Shown here: positions 22,451-33,989 of the stretch, in pieces
How positions within the stretch are numbered: position 1 is the stretch's first letter
Layout of the letters: every line of letters begins with the position of its first letter
NCBI GenBank assembly: GCA_033398695.1
Contig: CM065816.1
Location: 131,165,358-131,229,357, forward strand
Origin: Orobanche coerulescens
Taxonomy: Eukaryota; Streptophyta; Magnoliopsida; Lamiales; Orobanchaceae
Length of the DNA: 64,000 bases
Direction: 5' to 3'
The notes under the pieces: generated by a model
The model's input: the letters and a program-made list of their open reading frames with translations, nothing else
What the model was told of the DNA's origin: nothing
The model's database searches: none
Translations under genes and position numbers: made by a program

Positions 22451-23558
22451 GGCATAGCACCAAAGTCCATGACATCCCCCTTGATAATTTCACGGCTTTC
22501 ATTGCTTTGATCAATTTTCCCGAGCTTCCCGGTCTCCATCCTCGGAATAAGTGTTCAGATCCGTCATCAGCAATGATAGAAATGACTCTCTTTCGGTAAT
22601 TCAGAATATCTCCATAACGGTTGAGCCAATCGTCTCCGAGAATTAAATCGTCACCGTAGATGTCAACTACAATAAGATTCGATGGCCAATCTCTCCCTCC
22701 TATAGAAACTGGAAAATCTCTAGCTTCAAGGGTTCCCACAATTTTCTCTCCACTCGGTAATCCCACAACATAAGGTTCACAATCATACAAGCACGAGATT
22801 TTCAAACGATTAACACAGTTCAAAGATATAAATGAATGCGTAGCTCCTGAATCGAATAAGACACTAACTGGTTGCAAAAGGATCTGAATCGTACCTGATG
22901 CAACAGCCGTGTTCTGATCGTCTGACTTCTTCATCTCGTAAATACGCGGAGGAACGGACCCAGCGCTGGATGCCTCTCTTTTCCCAACATTCTGCTGCTG
23001 GAACCCGCTTTGCTGCGTATGGTTTACACTAGTGTCCTTCGGAACCGGTACAGGAGTGCGAGTACCAAAAGATCGAGTCGCATTTCCACAAAATGTTGCG
23101 CGATGCCCTTCCTGTCCGCACTCGAAACAAGTCACTGCAGGCGCGAAACAGTCACGTCGAACATGCCCCGCTTTGCCACAGTTATAACATTTCTTTCCTG
23201 CGTCTGAAACGGTTGGTGCTGCCCGGAACTTCTTTCCACCTCGAGAAGGATGCGGAGGCCTCCTGGATGAATGAAAAGAGGACTGGCCCCTGCGAGGCCC
23301 ACTACTCTTATTCTCCGTGAAGTTGCCAGCCACTTTCTGCTTCTTTGCTTCCGTTGATTTCTCTACTGCCGCCTCTTTCATATCATAGGCCGCCTTGTCA
23401 CGATCTCGTCGCAAGGTGGTACATTCAAATCCGGACATATATTGCTGAATTTCCGGCTTTATTCGCATGTCAAAATGGAAAATCCTCTCCGCCTTGGTCC
23501 TGACCAAGTGGCGCACATAAGTCAGCTGGTGATTAAAGGTCTTAATCACGTCTGTCAC
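22401..23558 (-). CDS. Element B gag 3' part and protease
   Basis: Reads the end of the Gag domain ([20 protein letters not shown]), then a Lys/Arg-rich stretch. Two zinc knuckles follow, [14 protein letters not shown] and [14 protein letters not shown], and then the aspartic protease with [15 protein letters not shown] and [12 protein letters not shown]. The last 20 or so codons are out of frame after a single-base indel in a G-run near 22,480, beyond which the RT frame takes over. This is the best reference in the window for judging element A's broken counterpart. Confidence 0.9.
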   Translation of the reverse strand: MTDVIKTFNHQLTYVRHLVRTKAERIFHFDMRIKPEIQQYMSGFECTTLRRDRDKAAYDMKEAAVEKSTEAKKQKVAGNFTENKSSGPRRGQSSFHSSRRPPHPSRGGKKFRAAPTVSDAGKKCYNCGKAGHVRRDCFAPAVTCFECGQEGHRATFCGNATRSFGTRTPVPVPKDTSVNHTQQSGFQQQNVGKREASSAGSVPPRIYEMKKSDDQNTAVASGTIQILLQPVSVLFDSGATHSFISLNCVNRLKISCLYDCEPYVVGLPSGEKIVGTLEARDFPVSIGGRDWPSNLIVVDIYGDDLILGDDWLNRYGDILNYRKRVISIIADDGSEHLFRGWRPGSSGKLIKAMKAVKLSRGMSWTLVLCHEERGRSRALIYFSCE

Positions 23559-23887
23559 AATGCCTCTGAATTTTGTGGTGAGAAAAACTCCCGGACTCGG
23601 GCCTCTCTAACTGGGCGAGGACAATACTGCGCTTCCATCATTAATTTTAACTCCGTCCAGTCGACATTATGCTCCTCAGGTCGAATGGCCTCCCCACCGA
23701 AAGCCTCCCCGTCGGAAGATCTTGGGCGGCCAGGAACCTTTCTGTCGTTGGGACAGTTAATCCCCGCAAAAATCTTCTCTAACTCCTTCAGCCAGTGATC
23801 CCAAGAAAGCGTCTCAGCAGAACCGTCAAATTTCGGAGGATGCAATTTGATCACCTCAGTAAGCCATTTATCTCCCCGATTATCCAC
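23555..23887 (-). CDS. Element B gag, capsid-like middle part
   Basis: About 110 codons with WLTEVIKLHPPKFDGSAETL and WDHWLKELEKIFAGINCPND, the retrotransposon Gag domain. In phase with the upstream gag piece across a UAG, and one frame away from the downstream piece near 23,558-23,575. A short stretch around 23,700 (KVPGRPRSSDGEAFGG) departs from element A's sequence and may hold compensating indels. Confidence 0.85.
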   Translation of the reverse strand: MDNRGDKWLTEVIKLHPPKFDGSAETLSWDHWLKELEKIFAGINCPNDRKVPGRPRSSDGEAFGGEAIRPEEHNVDWTELKLMMEAQYCPRPVREARVREFFSPQNSEAL

Positions 23888-23893
23888 GTTATG

Positions 23894-24139
23894 CTACTGT
23901 CCCATCGCTGTCTGCATGCGATCAACAACTTGAGCAAACTGGTTTATCTGAGCAACCACCTGCTGAAGCACTCCCGGCACATTAGGATCTGCATTATTAT
24001 TTGCTGATCCCTGTTGTCCTCCGGAATGGGAATCCGTTCGACTAGCGGTTATTTCTCGTGTAGACACCGAATCTTCTTGTCTCGCATTTCCATGTCCGCG
24101 TCCACGACCGCGTCCGCGTCCACGACCTCCCCTCAACAT
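23894..24139 (-). CDS. Element B gag N-terminus, ended by UAG
   Basis: Start taken at the ATG ending at 24,139 (MLRGGRGRGRGRGRG), matching the Arg-Gly opening of element A's gag. Continues through VAQINQFAQVVDRMQTAMGQ to a UAG at 23,894-23,896, with the same frame open beyond it. Confidence 0.85.
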   Translation of the reverse strand: MLRGGRGRGRGRGRGHGNARQEDSVSTREITASRTDSHSGGQQGSANNNADPNVPGVLQQVVAQINQFAQVVDRMQTAMGQ

Positions 24140-24362
24140 ACTGTAAACACAGATACTCAATATCCAGGGCAATCTTTCTAAAAGGAAGTCCATCAATGTT
24201 TACAAAACATGAATTAAATAAAACGGTAGTATTTGAGATTAGGAAACTTACAACCACGGTCCACACGATGATGCCGGCTCAGCAGTGATGTTACAAACGA
24301 CCAATAATCAAATAACGCAAACAGACCCAACTAACCCGACTGCCAAGATATCCATGAATCTT

Positions 24363-24375
24363 AGCTCCGATACCA
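24363..24375 (-). promoter_or_regulatory. Primer binding site of element B
   Basis: Minus strand TGGTATCGGAGCT beside the 5' LTR, five bases inside it; same initiator-Met type as element A. Confidence 0.8.
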
Positions 24376-26317
24376 TATTCTGTAACACCCCGAGATATTC
24401 GGAATAATTACAGCGTCGTAAACCCTTTAAGTAAGGATTTACAAGGCTAAATAAAAGAAATGCAAATATAATTCAACCTTACAACTGAAGTTCAAAATAC
24501 AGAACTGGTTCAACTGGTCCAAAGACTTAACTTATACAACCATATCGAAAATGACATTATTAAAACACACGTACTCGAGTACTAAAGTGAACCAAGAAGA
24601 CAAATCATAATAACAATAAACATCAACCACATCACTGAGCCATTTCATCGTCCTGTCGGTACTGTGGTTGCTTCCCCGCTCCTCGATTACCTGAACATCA
24701 AAACAATGTCCACCCCCGAAGGGGTTAGCAAAACAATGCTAGTACAAGTATCATAATACATAAATCATCAGTGCATCATAAAACATGCAAAACGGACTTC
24801 CGTCATCGGAATCCAATGATGTGAATCCTCATGATTCCATCAACACAATGCAGGGTAATCCAGCGATCCAGCGCCCTTGGTATAGATCCCCATGATGATC
24901 CCGTCGGACCAACGCATGGTGGAAAACCCGTCCAGCGATCCAGCGCCCTCAGCATAGATCCCCATGATGATCCCGTCGGACCAACGCACGGTGGACATTC
25001 GATCCAGCGCCCTCAGCATAGATCCTCATGACCCCCTCGGATCATTTATATCATAAACCAATCAATTATGCATATATATATATATGCATTTCAATATGTT
25101 CATCAATACGAGCAATTAACAACGAATACCACGAGAAATTAAAGAAATAAATCTCATATTCGACAACATGAACAAAACCATATGCATGATCAAAGTTCCA
25201 ATATAGATCAAACTCAACATATGATACTTGCCTCGAAAATGGCAAGAATGAAATACTCCAACAAATGACACGCGTCTGTATGCCACCGCCCCTCGATCGT
25301 CCCCTATGCAAGGCTCGGACCTAAGAAATAATAAAGAATTTCTCTCAAGTCGTACGAACGTCTAACAATCCGGTTTACGGCCGCAAGCTCTAAAAATGAA
25401 TTCTGCCTGAACTACTTAGCGCGCGCTACGTACTCTACGTAACGTGCGCTAAGCCTGCCCGTTAACGTACGCAAATAATAAAGTCTAGCGTCGCTAGTTG
25501 TCTGCACAGACCCTCTCGATCGGTGTTATCTGCTGATGTCATAACGTCGTTACATACCAAACGTAGCGCACGTTATTCATTCCCGATAGCGCCGCGTTAA
25601 TATACCTATCTTAGCGTGCGCTAATCGCTGCATGGCGATTCTTCACGCGTAAAACTTGAGCTAAATGTGATGAAACTCATGAAATCTTCAGTGTTAATAC
25701 ATGCCATCTCCGTGCATATCATGCTCATACGGTTTGTGAAAGATCTTTACGTATTAAATGACTATGAGATACAAGGATACGTATAATCATCACAACACCA
25801 TAATTCATCTTTGATCTTTAAGAAATATCTTAAGTCCAATCCATTTCATGTCCCAAAACGTATGATTCCTTTATGTAAGGGCATAAGAACTTGGTAATCT
25901 CCATATACTGGTCATAATCGGTTTTGAAGATACATGAATATGCTTAGGAGTCCATATACTAAAAAGGTTCAATGGATCATACGATGAATAAGTGCCGAAA
26001 CGTCAAAAATATCCTTCTAACACATGATGTTCGACTACTAACGAATTTAACTGACTAGATAATCATGATCAAAACGTCCTCCATACTAGTACTTAATATT
26101 GGTGAAGAATCACCTACCTCAAAGTAGTGAAGAACAAGGAGGAATTCGAAGCAATCCAACGCCGAAGGCTTGAACACCAATCCCCAATGATCTACAATCT
26201 TCAACTCGGGCTAGGATGCTGATATGAAGTGTTTATGATGAAGAGAGTGACTCTCTAAGTTCAAGAATTCGGATGTGGGAAGTGAAAAGTCTGAAAATAT
26301 GAAAAAGGATGTTGTCC

Positions 26318-26326
26318 TATATATAG
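26318..26326 (-). promoter_or_regulatory. TATA box of element B 5' LTR
   Basis: TATATATAG on the minus strand at the same place as in the other LTR, followed on the + side by the palindrome cluster 26,338-26,642. Confidence 0.65.
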
Positions 26327-26337
26327 AAAATGGTTAT

Positions 26338-26642
26338 TAGCGCGCGCTAGTCCATATTCATAGCATGCGCTAACGGCTATTTGAAGCTTACTGATTTCAC
26401 TGTACTCAGCCTTTAGCGTGCGCTATCCACATATAAACGTGCGCTAACGCGTTGACTTGGCTTTTTCCCGAAAGCCGTCCAGGTTCATCCCGACATAATC
26501 CGACCAAGATCCCCGGCCTGATCTCATCTACCAACATGTCTCAATCATATTGACCACGTATAGCGTGCGCTAAGGTTCCTTCACAGCGTGCGCTATGGAT
26601 CCAAGTTAGCGTACGCTACACTTAGTCGATAGCGTGCGCTAC
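26338..26642. repeat. Palindrome cluster in U3 of element B 5' LTR
   Basis: TAGCGCGCGCTA, TAGCGTGCGCTA and TAGCGTACGCTA motifs as in the partner LTR. One motif near 26,437 has lost its first five bases relative to the partner. Confidence 0.85.
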
Positions 26643-28239
26643 AGGCGCAGAATCACAATCTTAAATCACATTCATGAAATCATACGCTCAACAACACCGG
26701 ATTACGAAATACGGAGAATAATACTCAGATCAAAATGCAACAATTACAATATCACAAGTTCCAAATACATAGCAGAAATCTCGGGTATTACAGTAGTCGG
26801 GCGATCCGACTAGGGTTGTGATTATGATCGATTCTACTCCATCCAATCATGTTTTGAGAAGGCTTTAGGTGATCATATCAACATCTAATCCTTCTTATTC
26901 GTCGAATCAAGGTAATTCTCTTAGTTTTTCTAGAATTGTCCATTTTGGGAGTTTTGGTTTTGATTTCATTTTCCGCCCGATTTTAATGGATCGATTGAGG
27001 TTATTAGCTGTTGTTAGACATGTTCTATGGATTATATATCCATATCTTCGATTCGTTCAACCCGATTGATGATTCTTAGGTTCTTGAGGAACTTTGAACA
27101 TTTAGTGTCGATGAAATGTCTCAAAGAGTTTTCTTCGATCGTTGTGTTGTTGTCGATTGATATTGCGTTATTGAATGAATTGTATTTCATTCAAGGTTGT
27201 TCGAGCGCTTGTGTTTATCGGAGGGCGCCGTTCGTTTTTCGTGGAAGGAATTCATCACCTTCGGTTGAGGCAAGTTTTATACTTGTACTAGTCAATGAGA
27301 TTAATATTATCATATATGTGTATGAATGTGTTGTATCATTCCGAGACTTAGTCACTTCATAAGTTCATTGATATTAGGGGATCGTTTGATATGATACTCT
27401 TCAGCAATTATGCTAAATGTTTATTATCATTCATTGATGTCCGGTTCAAGGCATTGGGATACTCGTTGTTAATGTTATTGTCGATCGCCGGTTCGCGGTA
27501 TCGATGTATCGATTGTTGTTGTTAATATTGATGTCGATCTAAGACGTCGTTGTAATCATTGTTATTAATGTTGGAGTTTTTTCCTTGATGTTGTTTTGGC
27601 CGATTGAAGGCATTGACATATTCATTTCTCATCTTCGTCGTCGGTAACCGATTAAAGGTGCCGAGGCAATCATTGTATCATTGTTATCGATTGTCCGTTC
27701 TAAGGCAATCGAGGTACTCAATCATTCATTGTATCATTATTCTCGATTGGCCGTTCTAAGGCAATCAAGGTACTCAATCATTCATTCTATCATTGTTATC
27801 GATTGGTCGTTCTACGGCAATTGAGGTACTCAATCATTCATTATATCATTGTTATCGATTGGCCATTCTAAGGCAATCGAGGTACTCAAACATTCCCTGC
27901 ATCATTTTTATCGATTGGCCGTTCTAAGGCAATCGAGGTATTAAATCATCCGCTGCATCATTGTTATCGGTTGGCCATTCTAAGGCGATCGAGGTATTGA
28001 ATTGGGGCTGTCGAGGATAGTTCCCATCCGTTGTGTCGTTGTTATCGATTGACCATCCTAAGGTAATCGAGGTATTGAATTGGGACCGCCGAGGACAGTG
28101 CCCATCCGTGAGTCATTATTATCGTGTTGGCCGACTCAAGGCAGCACACTATCATTCTCGTGAATTCGGTAATCTTGGGATTCTTTCCGTTTATGATTAA
28201 TTGTGTTTTGGAGGCTAGTCTCGGCTAGTGCTCGATGGG

Positions 28240-28690
28240 GTAAGTTTGGTGGGGCCTGAACCTTCACGGTTGTTTCCCCCAACACCTACAATTCAGTAGG
28301 TCAACGGTCATTGGATGGTTTCATTATGGGGTAAGTTTGGTGCGGCCTGAACCTTCGCGGTTGTTTCTCCCAACACCTACATCTCAGTAGGTCAACGGTC
28401 ATTGGATGGTTTCATTATGGGGTAAGTTTGGTGGGGCTTAATCTTCACGGTTGTTTCTCCAAACACCTACATCTCAGTAGGTCAACGGCCATTGAATGGT
28501 TTCATTATGGGGTAAGTTTGGTGGGGCCTGAACCTTCGCGGTTGTTTCCCCCAACACCTACATCTCAGTAGGTCAACGGCCATTGGATGGTTTCATTATG
28601 GGGTAATTTTGGTGGGGCCTGAACCTTCGCGGTTGTTTCCCCCAACACCTACAGCTCAGTAGGTCAACGGCCATTGTATGGTTTCATTTC
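28240..28690 (+). repeat. Five-copy tandem repeat in element C LTR (about 91-bp unit)
   Basis: Unit contains GGGGTAAGTTTGGTGGGGCC, CCCCCAACACCTAC and CAGTAGGTCAACGG. Present only in the 3' LTR; the left LTR lacks the whole region. Confidence 0.9.
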
Positions 28691-28744
28691 GATACGTCTT
28701 CGTGCCGTGGCTTCGGCCTTCATTGGTACAGCTTCGGGCTGGTT

Positions 28745-28975
28745 TGGTTCATCTTCATGTAATTCATTGTGATTCATACTTAATTCAGTTCTGGTTTGGT
28801 TCATCTTCATGTAATTCATTGTGATTCATATTTAATTCAGTTCTGGTTTGGTTCATCTTCATGTAATTCAATGTGATTCATATTTAATTCAGTTCTGGTT
28901 TGTTTCATCTTCATGTAATTCATTGTGATTCATATTTAATTCAGTTCTGGTTTGGTTCATGTCATGTAATTCATT
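28745..28975 (+). repeat. Tandem repeat in element C LTR (about 53-bp unit)
   Basis: Four to five copies of a unit with TTCATCTTCATGTAATTCAT and TTTAATTCAGTTCTGG. Confidence 0.9.
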
Positions 28976-29589
28976 GTGGTACTCTATGATTATGATTCGC
29001 CGTTGGGCACTTATGTTCTAACCTATTGAACATGTATTAATAGTATGTCGTGGGCATAATGTTTCACGAATGCTCGGTTCTTACCTTGGTTTGTGAGCAT
29101 TTCGTATTATTATTATCATTGTACCGTTTCATTCTGCCTTTGGATGCATATCATGTTATACATGTATTTGATGTTCATTACCTGGACGACTGACCCCGTG
29201 GGGGCGGAACATGTTTTCATGTTTTAGGTGCTTGCGAGGAGAGAGTTGAGACACAGGGGCATGATGATGGCGACGAGGGATTCGAGTGATACTAGTCCGA
29301 GTTGTTCATGTTGGTCAGTCAATTGGAGTGCTCTCGAGTTTGTCAGTCATTGTCATTATGTATTACCCGAGCAAGGCTCGTGGGTGTGCTTGTATTTTCA
29401 TTTTTAGCCATGTAGAACCATCATTGTCGTTAAAATTCCTCATCGGAATATTGTGTCGGATATCATGGTAGGGACTATGATTTTCCCTAGTTGGTTAATT
29501 TAATGTATTTTAGTCATGTTCGCCTGGTGGATCTCCTGACGTGGGGTCCACAGCACTGTAATAACCCAATAGGATTTGGGAGTGTTACA

Positions 29590-30410
29590 ATTAGGATCAA
29601 GGATCCAGTATTATTAGAATCACAATCTAAATCCGAGTGAGGTTTGTCTAGTACCAATCGAAAGCTAGATAGCTTGATTCATTGTGTGATAGAAAAGGAT
29701 TGGTTCCTTGGCTGATAGAAAAGGAAAACAATTTATCTTGGACCGATAAAAAGACAAGATTGTAATGGTTTATCTTGGACTGATAGAAGACAAGATTGTA
29801 ACGGTTTACCTCAGACCGATAGAATATAATGTGTAAAGGTTTATGTTAAGCCTATCGAAAAAGATTCGAGGAAATGATGTATGCATATTTTACCAAACCT
29901 CTACAAATCTTGCGTTGTTTACATTCCGCATTTAAATACACTTCCGCAAATGTAAAGGAGTTTAAAAACTGTACATTGTACTTTTAACGTCCCCTCAAAA
30001 GTGGCGGTGCCAAACCCAACACATTGATTCCCCACCCCTTCCCAAGGTTACCCAAATCCTTTCCCCTACTGCCAACACCCTCACCTTCCGCCACCCTACC
30101 CCAATCCACCTTATTCAAACCACGACCCTAGCCATCACCACTACCCGCCAGAGTCACCACCTCTCCCACCACAGACCACCAGAACTACAACCCCGACACC
30201 ACGTACCGTCGGAACCACCACTTTCCCCATCCCGGACTACCACCACCTCCCCCACCAAACTGCCGCCATTTCTACCACCACGTCCCTCCACTTCAGACCA
30301 CTGAACCACCACCACTTCCACCCCAAAATATCACTACCTCCCCCAGCCCAGATCACTGCCACCTTCCCACCCCGAAGGTACAATTCTCTTTCTCTGAAGA
30401 TAAGCAAACA
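29590..30410 (+). repeat. Repeat G, left copy (probable LTR 3' part)
   Basis: Matches 32,415-33,230 with only scattered differences, both ending GATAAGCAAACA. Begins at the junction with element C, so its upstream part lies left of the window. The last 400 bp are C-rich with many CCACC runs and would read as Pro/His/Thr-rich protein, possibly captured host sequence. No primer binding site was seen after it, so the LTR reading is tentative. Confidence 0.6.
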
Positions 30411-30949
30411 TAAAAATGAAAGGAGAAGAACGAGATGAGGAACTATTATTTTAAAGAACTAATTACTCGTTTACAGTCTTTAAAACAAGGATATATCGAA
30501 AGGAAATGGAAATGCTTATGATCTAGAACGATTTGAGAGACTCGATGGAGGAGACCATGGCAAGATTTATCCATGGAATACGAACGGAAATAGCGAGGGA
30601 GGTTGATAAGCAACATTATGACGAATTCGAGGCATGATGTATGTGGCGGTAAAAATTAGAGAAGTATAAAAGAGGGAGGAAATACTACTTACTCCACGGG
30701 GTATTCTGATCCATGAAAATACCAATCGAAAAATCAAGATAGGGGTAAGGGAAGTTTGGACAAAAGATAGAAGAGTATTGTTAAGGGAAAATTTGAAAGT
30801 AGTAGTGCGTCTCTGTCATTTCAATGTCTCGTAGAGGTTGTATTCGCGGAGGCATGTTGAAAAATGAATAAATTTGTAAAAAAAATAATTCATTTCTGAT
30901 GTGGAGCGTCAGATTATCTGCAACCACAAATTTTTTTCGGGTCAAATCT
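30411..30949. other. Spacer between repeat G copies, no gene seen
   Basis: AT-rich, no open frame with recognisable domain. Confidence 0.4.
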
Positions 30950-31608
30950 GACTATGACTGGTCAGACTTTGATTGGTTAAAATATGACTGGTGATGTCAC
31001 AGTGAGTGGCAATGAGGTGGCGCTAAGGTGGCTCTCTTGACACGTGGCGTGAAGAGAGTGGTTGACGGTGTGACGTGGCATAATGACATGGATGGTGACA
31101 TGGGTTGTCTTCAACCTCAAATTTCCGACAGTTTTCCGGCAGTGGCCCGGCGGCAGCTCTGCACTTTCCGGCGACTGGAATTTTTCCAGTGGATTTTTCG
31201 GCTACGAGAAAATTTCCGGCGAATTTTCCGGTGACCTTCGTGGCGGCGGGTGGAGGCTCCGTTGGACGCGAAACTTGGGTTCCCAAGGTTTTTCGACGTT
31301 CCAGACGTTATGGCGGTGTTAGTTTTGTGAAAAGATGGCTGCAAAGTGGAGTTTTTGGCAGACGACACTCTTTCTCACAAAAAAAAATACACTTAACTTT
31401 TCGTTGATTTTTTCACTCAAACTCAACCCGGGATCTAAGAACTTGCTCCGGTACCAAAAGTATGGCTCAGGAACAAGAGAGAGAAAACTCTCTAACAAGA
31501 CTCAATTTACTTCTTCAACTCAAGATGCTATTACAAATGACCAAACATACTTATTTATACTAATTCTAGAGGTCCTTAGTTGCAAATAACTAAACCACAA
31601 TGTCAACA
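30950..31608 (-). mobile_element. 5' fragment of a short-LTR Copia-like element
   Basis: On the minus strand a sequence opening TGTTGACATTG (first base 31,608) has a TATA-like GTATAAATAAG. It ends near 31,460 beside TGGTACCGGAGC (31,445-31,456), a primer-site-like motif. A leader and a frameshifted open stretch (MSSAKNSTLQPSFHKTNT ..., 31,368 down to about 31,023) follow. Short LTRs of about 150 bp suit the Ale lineage of Copia. No RT or integrase follows, so only the 5' end survives. Confidence 0.5.
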
Positions 31609-31798
31609 AGGGTGGCTTGGTAGGTGGTGAAGGTGGAGTAGGTGGAGGTGGCTCTAGATGATGGGTGACTTTTAGATGATGGGTTGCTTTTAGATGATGG
31701 TCATGGTGGCTGGATCACAAAGAAAAATAAAAATTAATCAACAAGAAGTCGAAGACACTCGAGACAAACAGAAAAGCAAAGAAGTAAACACTAGTGCA
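31609..31798. other. GGTGG-rich spacer, no gene seen
   Basis: Short G-rich stretch (GGTGGAGGTGG) followed by AT-rich sequence. No supported feature. Confidence 0.4.
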
Positions 31799-32192
31799 GC
31801 TAACGTACGGTATCAACAAGAATAACGTACGCAACATATCGAGTCAGCGAGTCCTGCATTCAGCATCGAAGCAGATAACGCACGATATGGTGCAAGGTTA
31901 GCGCACGTTATAAACGGAGCTTAACGTACATAATAGAGAACACTTAACGTACGCTATGCATGGTGAATTTCGAATTCAAATAAATTAATCTGTTGGATTG
32001 ATTCTAGAAGGTCAAAAAACATGCAGCGGATACATGAAATTTAACGTACGCAATAGGGAAACATTAACGTACGCTAAGGAAGAGGCAGAAGCTACTGGAC
32101 TGAATTGAGCAACGAATAACGTACGTAATAGGAATGGTTAACTTACGTCATACGTTTAACGTATGCTACGGAGGATGCATAGCGTACGCTAT
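31799..32192. repeat. TAACGTACGYTA palindrome cluster upstream of repeat G
   Basis: About a dozen motifs of the form TAACGTACG(C/T)TA or TAACGTACGGTA, plus AGCGTACGCT. Spaced 25-50 bp and ending about 45 bp before a TATA box. Confidence 0.85.
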
Positions 32193-32231
32193 GAAGAAGG
32201 CAGTGACCAACAACTAGTTTAGGCTTTGAAG

Positions 32232-32243
32232 CTTATAAATACC
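32232..32243 (+). promoter_or_regulatory. TATA box of repeat G, right copy
   Basis: CTTATAAATACC follows the palindrome cluster and precedes the 32,415-33,230 repeat. This is the U3-R layout expected if G is an LTR on the + strand. Confidence 0.5.
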
Positions 32244-32414
32244 ACTTCATATGGTATTCACCATACAACAACTTCAAGCAAAGGTTATATACTTCAGATA
32301 TCATTATCTTCATTATTGTTGTTGTAATCGAGCTTAATTGTTAGAGTTCGAGTGTTCGATACACTCAACCAATACACGAGAGGAAAGAAAGGATTGTAGA
32401 TTTGGTTCGGTATT

Positions 32415-33230
32415 ATTAGGATCAAGTATCCGGCATTATTAGAATCAAAATATAAATCCGAGTGAGGTTTGTCTAGTACCAATCGAAAGGTAGATAGGTT
32501 GATTCCTTGTTTGATAGAAAAGGATTGATTCCTTGTCTGATAGAAAAGGAAAACGATTTATCTTGGACCGACAAAAAGACAAGATTGTAACGGTTTATCT
32601 TGGACCGATATAAGACAAGATTGTAACGGTTTACCTCAGACCGATAGAATACAATGTGGAAAGGTTTATGTTAAGCCTATCGAAAAAGATTCGGGGAGAG
32701 GACGTATGCATATTTGACCGAACCTCTATAAATTTTGCGTTGTTTACATTCCGCATTTAAATACGCTTCTGCAAACGCAAAAGAGTTTAAAAACTATACA
32801 ACTTTTAACCTTCCTTCAAAAGTGGCGGTTCCAAACCCAATACCTTGATTCCCCACCCCTTCCCAAGGTTACCCAAATCCTTTTCCCCTATGCCAACACC
32901 CTCACCTTCCGCCACCCTAACCCAATCCACCTCATTCAAACCACCACCTTAGCCATCACCACTACCCGCAAGAGTCACCACCTCGCCCACCCCAGACCAC
33001 CAGAACCACAACCCCGACACCACGTACCGTCGGAACCACTACTTTCCGCATCCCGGACTACCACCACCTCCCCCACCAAATCGCCGCCAGCTCCACCACC
33101 ACGTCCCTCCACTTCAGACCACTGAACCACCACCATTTCCACCCCAAAATATCACTACCTCCCCCAGCCCAGATCACTGCCACCTTCCCACACCAAGGTA
33201 CAATTCTCTTTCTTTGAAGATAAGCAAACA
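32415..33230 (+). repeat. Repeat G, right copy (probable LTR 3' part)
   Basis: Second copy of 29,590-30,410. Here the sequence continues intact upstream through TATTATTAGG, showing the state before element C inserted. It includes the same C-rich, CCACC-bearing segment at about 32,850-33,190. Confidence 0.6.
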
Positions 33231-33713
33231 AGCAGGGGGATCAAAAATTGTCCCTTTCCATCACTTTGTTGATTCCTTTCCATTACCTCCTAAAGCCGGC
33301 CTTAAAAGTATCTTTTGCCAAAAACTAATCTCTCTCTCTCTCAGCTTAAGGGTGGCAGAAATTATTTAGTGTATTTTAGGTAATGATTGGTATAAGTAAT
33401 GATGGTAAATATGTGTTGGAGATTGAAAACTAAAAAAATTGATGATGAATGTATGGTGGAGATTAAAAATAAAAAGTGATTGTTTGATTTGATTGTAAAA
33501 AGTAATATCTGTAAACTTAATAAATAGATTATTTTTTTATAGAAGTATAAAACTTTGAAAGGGGCGAATGTAGCAGTTATTTTGTTCCTTATCCAACAAA
33601 AAAGTTTCGTTGCTTGCGAGTCAATGGCTGCTGTACTGGGCTTTATTTTTCTTTGGGCTGGGTCATATCATTCAATCATAGGCCTTGACCTATTGCACCC
33701 AGGCACAACACGT
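33231..33713. other. Spacer with MITE-like remnant
   Basis: 33,340-33,560 resembles the interior of the Stowaway-like element at 50,696-50,938 (GGTAATGATTGGTATAAGTA, GTATGGTGGAGATTAAAAA), but without clear termini. No gene. Confidence 0.5.
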
Positions 33714-33989
33714 AATATTAATGGGAGAAAAATTTTTTTGCCCTTTTGTATATAGCAATATTTTTTTTTGTCCCAAGTTTAGTAACAACTCTTTTGATAC
33801 CCAAATTATCGAAATTGACCTTTACTCGAATAAAATTCGAGTCATATATTGTAATTTCGAGTAACATAATTTCGAGTCAATTTAAAAAAAACAATATCGA
33901 TGAAGGTTGAAAATATACACGGAGTCCAAATTTTGGGTTACACGAGTACAATTCGTGTCACCCGAATACAATTCGGGACATATAAATAA

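Larger units (their letters stand above)
16849..26792 (-). mobile_element. Element B: Tekay/Del-like Ty3/gypsy chromovirus, full length
   Basis: LTRs 16,849-19,478 and 24,381-26,792, both TGTAACACC...GGTATTACA, with perfect 5-bp target duplications GTAGT at 16,844-16,848 and 26,793-26,797. It lies on the minus strand inside the 3' LTR of element C. Protein order is as in element A, with which it shares the general layout and clade but not close LTR sequence. Coding breaks comprise three UAG codons and two frameshifts. Confidence 0.95.
24381..26792 (-). repeat. Element B 5' LTR (2,412 bp)
   Basis: Partner of 16,849-19,478. Nearly identical except for the missing 210-bp duplication and a dense cluster of differences at 25,480-25,655. 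There CAG/CTG triplets of the other copy appear as CG-containing variants. Confidence 0.93.
26798..29589 (+). repeat. Element C 3' LTR, second part (R-U5)
   Basis: Continues the LTR after element B's right target duplication and ends GGAGTGTTACA at 29,589. It holds three tandem arrays (27,667-28,110; 28,240-28,690; 28,745-28,975) and a conserved pre-terminal stretch shared with the left LTR (29,443-29,580). The following ATTAG (29,590-29,594) also occurs at the equivalent point of the second copy of repeat G (32,415), so C inserted into G. Confidence 0.88.

Noticed and set aside
31023..31407. Host gene with several overlapping frames
   Set aside because: The stretch sits next to a primer-site-like motif and a short LTR-like sequence on the minus strand, and the frames are mutually antisense. 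A Copia 5' remnant explains it better.
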